Below are positions 60,701 through 64,000 of a stretch of DNA of 64,000 bases, in pieces. How positions within the stretch are numbered: the first letter of the stretch is position 1; each line of letters begins with the position of its first letter. This DNA is from Leucaena leucocephala (taxonomy: Eukaryota > Streptophyta > Magnoliopsida > Fabales > Fabaceae). The notes under the pieces were generated by a model. The model made no database searches, was not told the DNA's origin, and worked only from the letters and a program-made list of their open reading frames with translations. The position numbers and the translations under genes were made by a program. Location of the stretch: the NCBI GenBank assembly GCA_037074615.1, contig CM073535.1, positions 8,657,001-8,721,000 of the forward strand, written 5' to 3'.

Positions 60701-61293
60701 ATGGCACATTCCTATAATGTATATGAATGTATGGAAACCAAAGATTAAGATTTATGCATGCAAGAATAATTAATGACAATTAAGGAAAGTGCAATGGTAA
60801 AAATGTATGTCTTAGAGCAGTTTTGTTTTGGTTCCAGTTTGACTTAGCAAATGATTGAATTAATCCACGAAATTTGGTTGACATGTAGTACAACTTTAAA
60901 TGCATAGATAACATGCATCATTTGTATGTGTATACTAAAAAAAATGAATTTCCAAAGTCAAGGGTCAGAATCTAGAATATCTAGAATTGACCATATGAAT
61001 AGTAAATTTTAATGAATTAATTGTATTGATTGGGTAAGCAAACAACCAATTTTATATTTTTTTCCTTAAAGAGAAATGAAAGAGTTTTAATTAGAGCTTT
61101 GAACCATCTCTACACATTTTTTTTTATAATTAGTTATGATTTTTAAAGGTTGGACTACTAATATGGAAAATATGTAGTGAATAATAGCCGGTGACTTAAA
61201 TGAAAATTTTAAGTTTTGGGTCAAAGTAATGCTTCGGCTAATCAAATACGCTCCCGAATGCATGCTTTGAGGGGTTAAAAGCATGATGTTTCA
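57779..61293 (+). mobile_element. Solo LTR of a Ty3/gypsy-type element, 3,515 bp, TSD TCTTT
   Basis: Begins TGTAACATC and ends GATGTTTCA, an inverted pair apart from one base (GATGTTACA expected). The direct repeat TCTTT flanks it at 57774-57778 and 61294-61298. A TATA-like TCTATAAAC lies at 59442-59450, and the R/U5-like zone at 60500-60530 (CTTCCTCAGAATCTCACCCC) is typical of large gypsy LTRs. No internal gag-pol is present, so it is a solo LTR left by recombination, nested in CACTA C upstream of its gene. Confidence 0.85.
59442..59450 (+). promoter_or_regulatory. TATA-like box of the second solo LTR
   Basis: TCTATAAAC followed by a C-rich run, about 1.7 kb into the LTR. Weaker candidate than 15017-15025. 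Confidence 0.35.
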
Positions 61294-61539
61294 TCTTTAA
61301 TACAAGGATAATAGCCCATATGATGTATTACAATTGATAAATGACAAATAACTGAAAAATAAGACAAATGAGCAAATAAAGAAGTTAAACGATGACTTAT
61401 GACTTTCATGACGATGAACGACGATGGAGAAGATATAGATGACAGAGAATGAAGTTAGTGATAGACAGGGGCACTGAAAATAGGGTAAAATGTCAAAAAA
61501 GTACCTTCATTTAAGTCTGTGGTGATGAGGCAGAGAAAC

Positions 61540-61919
61540 AGGACCAGAAGCGGATATAAAAAGTAAAATTGAAACTGGGTCTAGTGTTTTTGAAATTTTT
61601 GGGGACTTTTTATGATGGCTTTTTACAAAACCATGGTTAAAAGTCTCACTAAAGACTTTTAATGAAGGTGTTTTTTTCAAAAAGCGGTGATTACTTTTTA
61701 CCCCACCCGAGTTTTTTAAATTCGGGTGAAATACTTTTAACAGTGGTTTTCCATATAACCATCATTAAAAGTATCTTTCAAGACAGCTTTTATAAAAATT
61801 TTCATAAAAAATGCTTTAAATTAGAACTTATTCACGAAAATGTCATCGTCTTTTTTTCACGGTGATTTTGCTTATAAACAATGTGAAGTAGCACCATAAA
61901 CAATTTGGTTCTAGTAATG
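61540..61919. repeat. Right subterminal region of CACTA C
   Basis: Several inverted short repeats (AACCATGGTTAAAAGT, AACCATCATTAAAAGT, CTTTTAATGAAGG). The outer-to-inner order matches 21700-22020 of element A, including a shared TATAAAAAGT. Confidence 0.7.
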
Positions 61920-62023
61920 AAATGGTGTAACTTGCTATATTAGGACTCTATGAATAATGCAGGGACTCTTTTATTGTATAAATTTTTTTCTTAAATATTA
62001 TATATGTATATTTGATGTTTGCA

Positions 62024-62110
62024 TATTCTTCTCTGGTCATAAATATAAGACCTAATTTATAATATAATTTATAGTCTAAATTAGGTATTATATTTGAGAC
62101 GGAAGGAATA
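62024..62110. mobile_element. Minimal Stowaway-type MITE, 87 bp
   Basis: Almost pure hairpin: TATTCTTCTCTGGTCATAAA against the reversed right end TATTCCTTCCGTCTCAAATA, then shared ATAAGACCTAATTTA / ATAATACCTAATTTA. Confidence 0.75.
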
Positions 62111-62739
62111 TCTTACAATTTAAAAAGAATTCATATTCAATAACTAAAATAGGTTAGATAAACTTTTCCATGTAAGACGCTTGTTTGGATAGACTTTTAG
62201 GAAAGAGATTTTGGACATCTTTTAGAAAAAAGGGTTATGGAGAAGAGCTTATGGAAAAAAATGGTTCTGAATAAATGAGTGTTTGGATAGTTATTACTAT
62301 AATGACTTTTATTATTGGTAAATTACCATAAAAGATGTGAGATAGAAAAAAATACCCACTACCTCCATTTAGCATCATATCCCATCACTTTTAGACTTCA
62401 TTTCATCTTTTTCTAGTGACAGTTAGTGACGGTGATAGTGATTCTAGAAGTGAAGCCACAAATGACCAAAACTTCAATGCTGACGGCAACCAAAGATTCC
62501 ACAACGACTATAAAATTCTCCTAAAATATAATTATTATTAATTACTTAGACCTATTTTGTACACAATATAAATAAAAAATACTATTATAAATGAATTTAG
62601 TTTATTTTAAAAGAGTTAACTATGGTAGAAAAGAGTTTTACTAAAATCTAAAAGAAACCTTACCATGGTTATAAAAAGATTTTTCTTAAGTAAAATATTA
62701 TATCATATCAGAGTATGCAAAATGACCCTACTGTGATAA
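62111..62739. other. Spacer, unresolved
   Basis: Contains TTGTTTGGATAGACTTTTAG at 62184 and GTGTTTGGATAGTTAT at 62280, phrases seen in plant MITEs, but inverted ends were not found. No gene. Confidence 0.35.
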
Positions 62740-64000
62740 TATACAAGTATTCAACACATACATTCAAAATAGAAGGCTATACAATTGATATAGCTTTAAT
62801 CAAACTTCTAAAGTTTTCTCTAAGGTCTTAAGATGAAATTACCTCCTAAAAAGTGTTAATAAAAATAGGGTGAGACAAATATCTCAGTAACAAGCAATTC
62901 TATTCATCATGCGTACTAACATGTACTCGTGAGGTGTCAAATGAGACAATTTATAAAATACAATATATAGAAAATAATATATCATTATAATATATTCAAA
63001 TAGATAAATCCCCCAAGTTCCTCCCATCAATCCAACTAAACCGCCTTATTCCAGCTGATCGAACCTATGGGTTAGTGATAACTATCATATGACTAGCCAC
63101 TAAAAAAGTTAACCAGTCAAGTGTTACATATCAGCCATAATATATAGAGCACATGATCAGACCACGAGTTTATTCCCCCAGTAAATAAGTGGAGGTTTCG
63201 CAGCTCCGTAGTAAACAGGTGAGGCACGTCCCTCTATAATCAGGTGGGACAAAAGCGACCATTAAGTTCAAATGGAAGCTATACCACTTGGTAGAAATAC
63301 TACTCCATCATTACTAATCCCTAATTCATAATTTATAAAATAATTATATTAATTAAAATCTCAAGCTTGATAAGTATCACAAAAAGATTTTTCTCAAGAT
63401 GATAACTTGCTTCAAATTCCAATCTCAAGATATAACAACTTTCTAATCTCAATTTAAACTTTAAGTCCCATAAGACTATTTTCATTAAAAATAACAAAAT
63501 TAAGTTTTCTCAATAAAATTATATCAACATCAATATATTTATATATATCAAATCACTCACAAACATCACATTAACACATATAAAAGTAGAAAGTGGTTAC
63601 CTCTCGCTAAAGTAAGAAATAATTACTACCAATCAAGTGGCTCCATGTACAATAATATCAATCACAAATAATCTGGTGCTTTAACAGAGGTTACTCCATA
63701 ACCCTAAGGATAATCTACAAAATCACCACATAAGAACTATCACTATATTACTTATTAATACATTGAAATTATTCTAAAACTACTATAGAGTCTTAGAACT
63801 TATTCCTGGAAACATGAATCTTCTTCTAAATTTACATTCCTTTATAATTTAATTAGTTTAATATAACAATAAATTAAGTTGAAACCTTGAATTATTTTCA
63901 GAAGTTCCTAAATATATACACACATATTAGAGAAGAAGGATGGAGACCTGCGGAAAGGTGGCTTCTTTTTGTTATAAACTATTTCTAATTCAAAACCATT
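62740..64000 (-). repeat. Part of a gypsy-type LTR, continues past the window
   Basis: On the minus strand, 62836-62884 reads as the R-region signature of large gypsy LTRs (ACTGAGATATTTGTCTCACC, then TTTTTATTAACACTTTTTAG). 63170-63260 has the short GC-richer repeats usual upstream of it. The left boundary is estimated; no coding sequence is present. Confidence 0.5.

Larger units (their letters stand above)
53407..61919 (-). mobile_element. CACTA element C, variant ends CATTACT, with nested solo LTR
   Basis: The left end is CATTACTGGAAAAAAAA (53407) and the right end reversed is CATTACTAGAACCAAA (61919): the CACTA terminus with C to T at the third base at both ends. Flanking triplets are GAA and AAA, a possible degraded 3-bp TSD. 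Subterminal palindromes follow on the left (ACGGTAGTTTTAAAC, AACTATCGTTG). The gene on the minus strand is a TNPA-like/Ulp1 fusion; no TNP2 is present. The right subterminal region (61540-61919) is related to that of element A. Without the solo LTR the element is about 5.0 kb. Confidence 0.82.

Overview
The window is transposon-filled, AT-rich nuclear DNA from a flowering plant, almost certainly a dicot. Every coding signal I can identify belongs to a plant transposable element, except one broken host-gene copy (a caffeic-acid O-methyltransferase-like pseudogene). I see no intact host gene, no tRNA or rRNA gene and no CRISPR. The interest lies in the nesting of the elements: target-site duplications (TSDs), terminal inverted repeats (TIRs) and interrupted reading frames give much of the insertion order.

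Layout. 1-7908: a young Ty1/copia retrotransposon of Angela/BARE type on the minus strand; its 3' LTR is cut by the window start. 7909-13842: AT-rich spacer with MITEs, microsatellites, a small GC-rich island and palindromic subterminal-like repeats. 13843 to about 22020: CACTA element A, whose TNP2 transposase pseudogene is split by a 3.1-kb solo LTR with a perfect 5-bp TSD. 22085-23660: O-methyltransferase pseudogene with its introns retained. 23692-24269: foldback MITE. 25309 to about 30100: CACTA element B with degenerate TNPA-like and TNP2 genes and a GC-rich subterminal repeat array. 30100-34222: spacer with Stowaway-type MITEs and a tiny poly(A)-tailed insertion. 34223-35600: a GC-rich transcript-like unit of unknown nature. 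35806-44423: a Mutator-like element (MULE) carrying a Ulp1-type protease pseudogene (+) and a MuDR-like transposase pseudogene (-), invaded by a 697-bp hAT element with a perfect 8-bp TSD. 46140-51493: an old complete Ty3/gypsy element (TSD CATTG). 53407-61919: CACTA element C, related to A, with a TNPA-like/Ulp1 fusion pseudogene and a 3.5-kb solo LTR (TSD TCTTT). 62740-64000: part of another gypsy-type LTR.

How the parts relate. CACTA A and C share a 5' subterminal region, but A keeps only the TNP2 gene and C only the TNPA/Ulp1 gene, so they look like complementary deletion derivatives of one family. Ulp1-type protease genes occur in two unrelated superfamilies here, the MULE and CACTA C. 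All transposases are broken. The copia element is the only recent arrival: its LTRs differ at 9 of 838 compared sites, yet it carries a stop codon in pol and has lost the third catalytic residue of its integrase.

Limits: everything was read by eye. Family names rest on protein motifs I recognise, not on searches, and element ends without a stated TSD are approximate.
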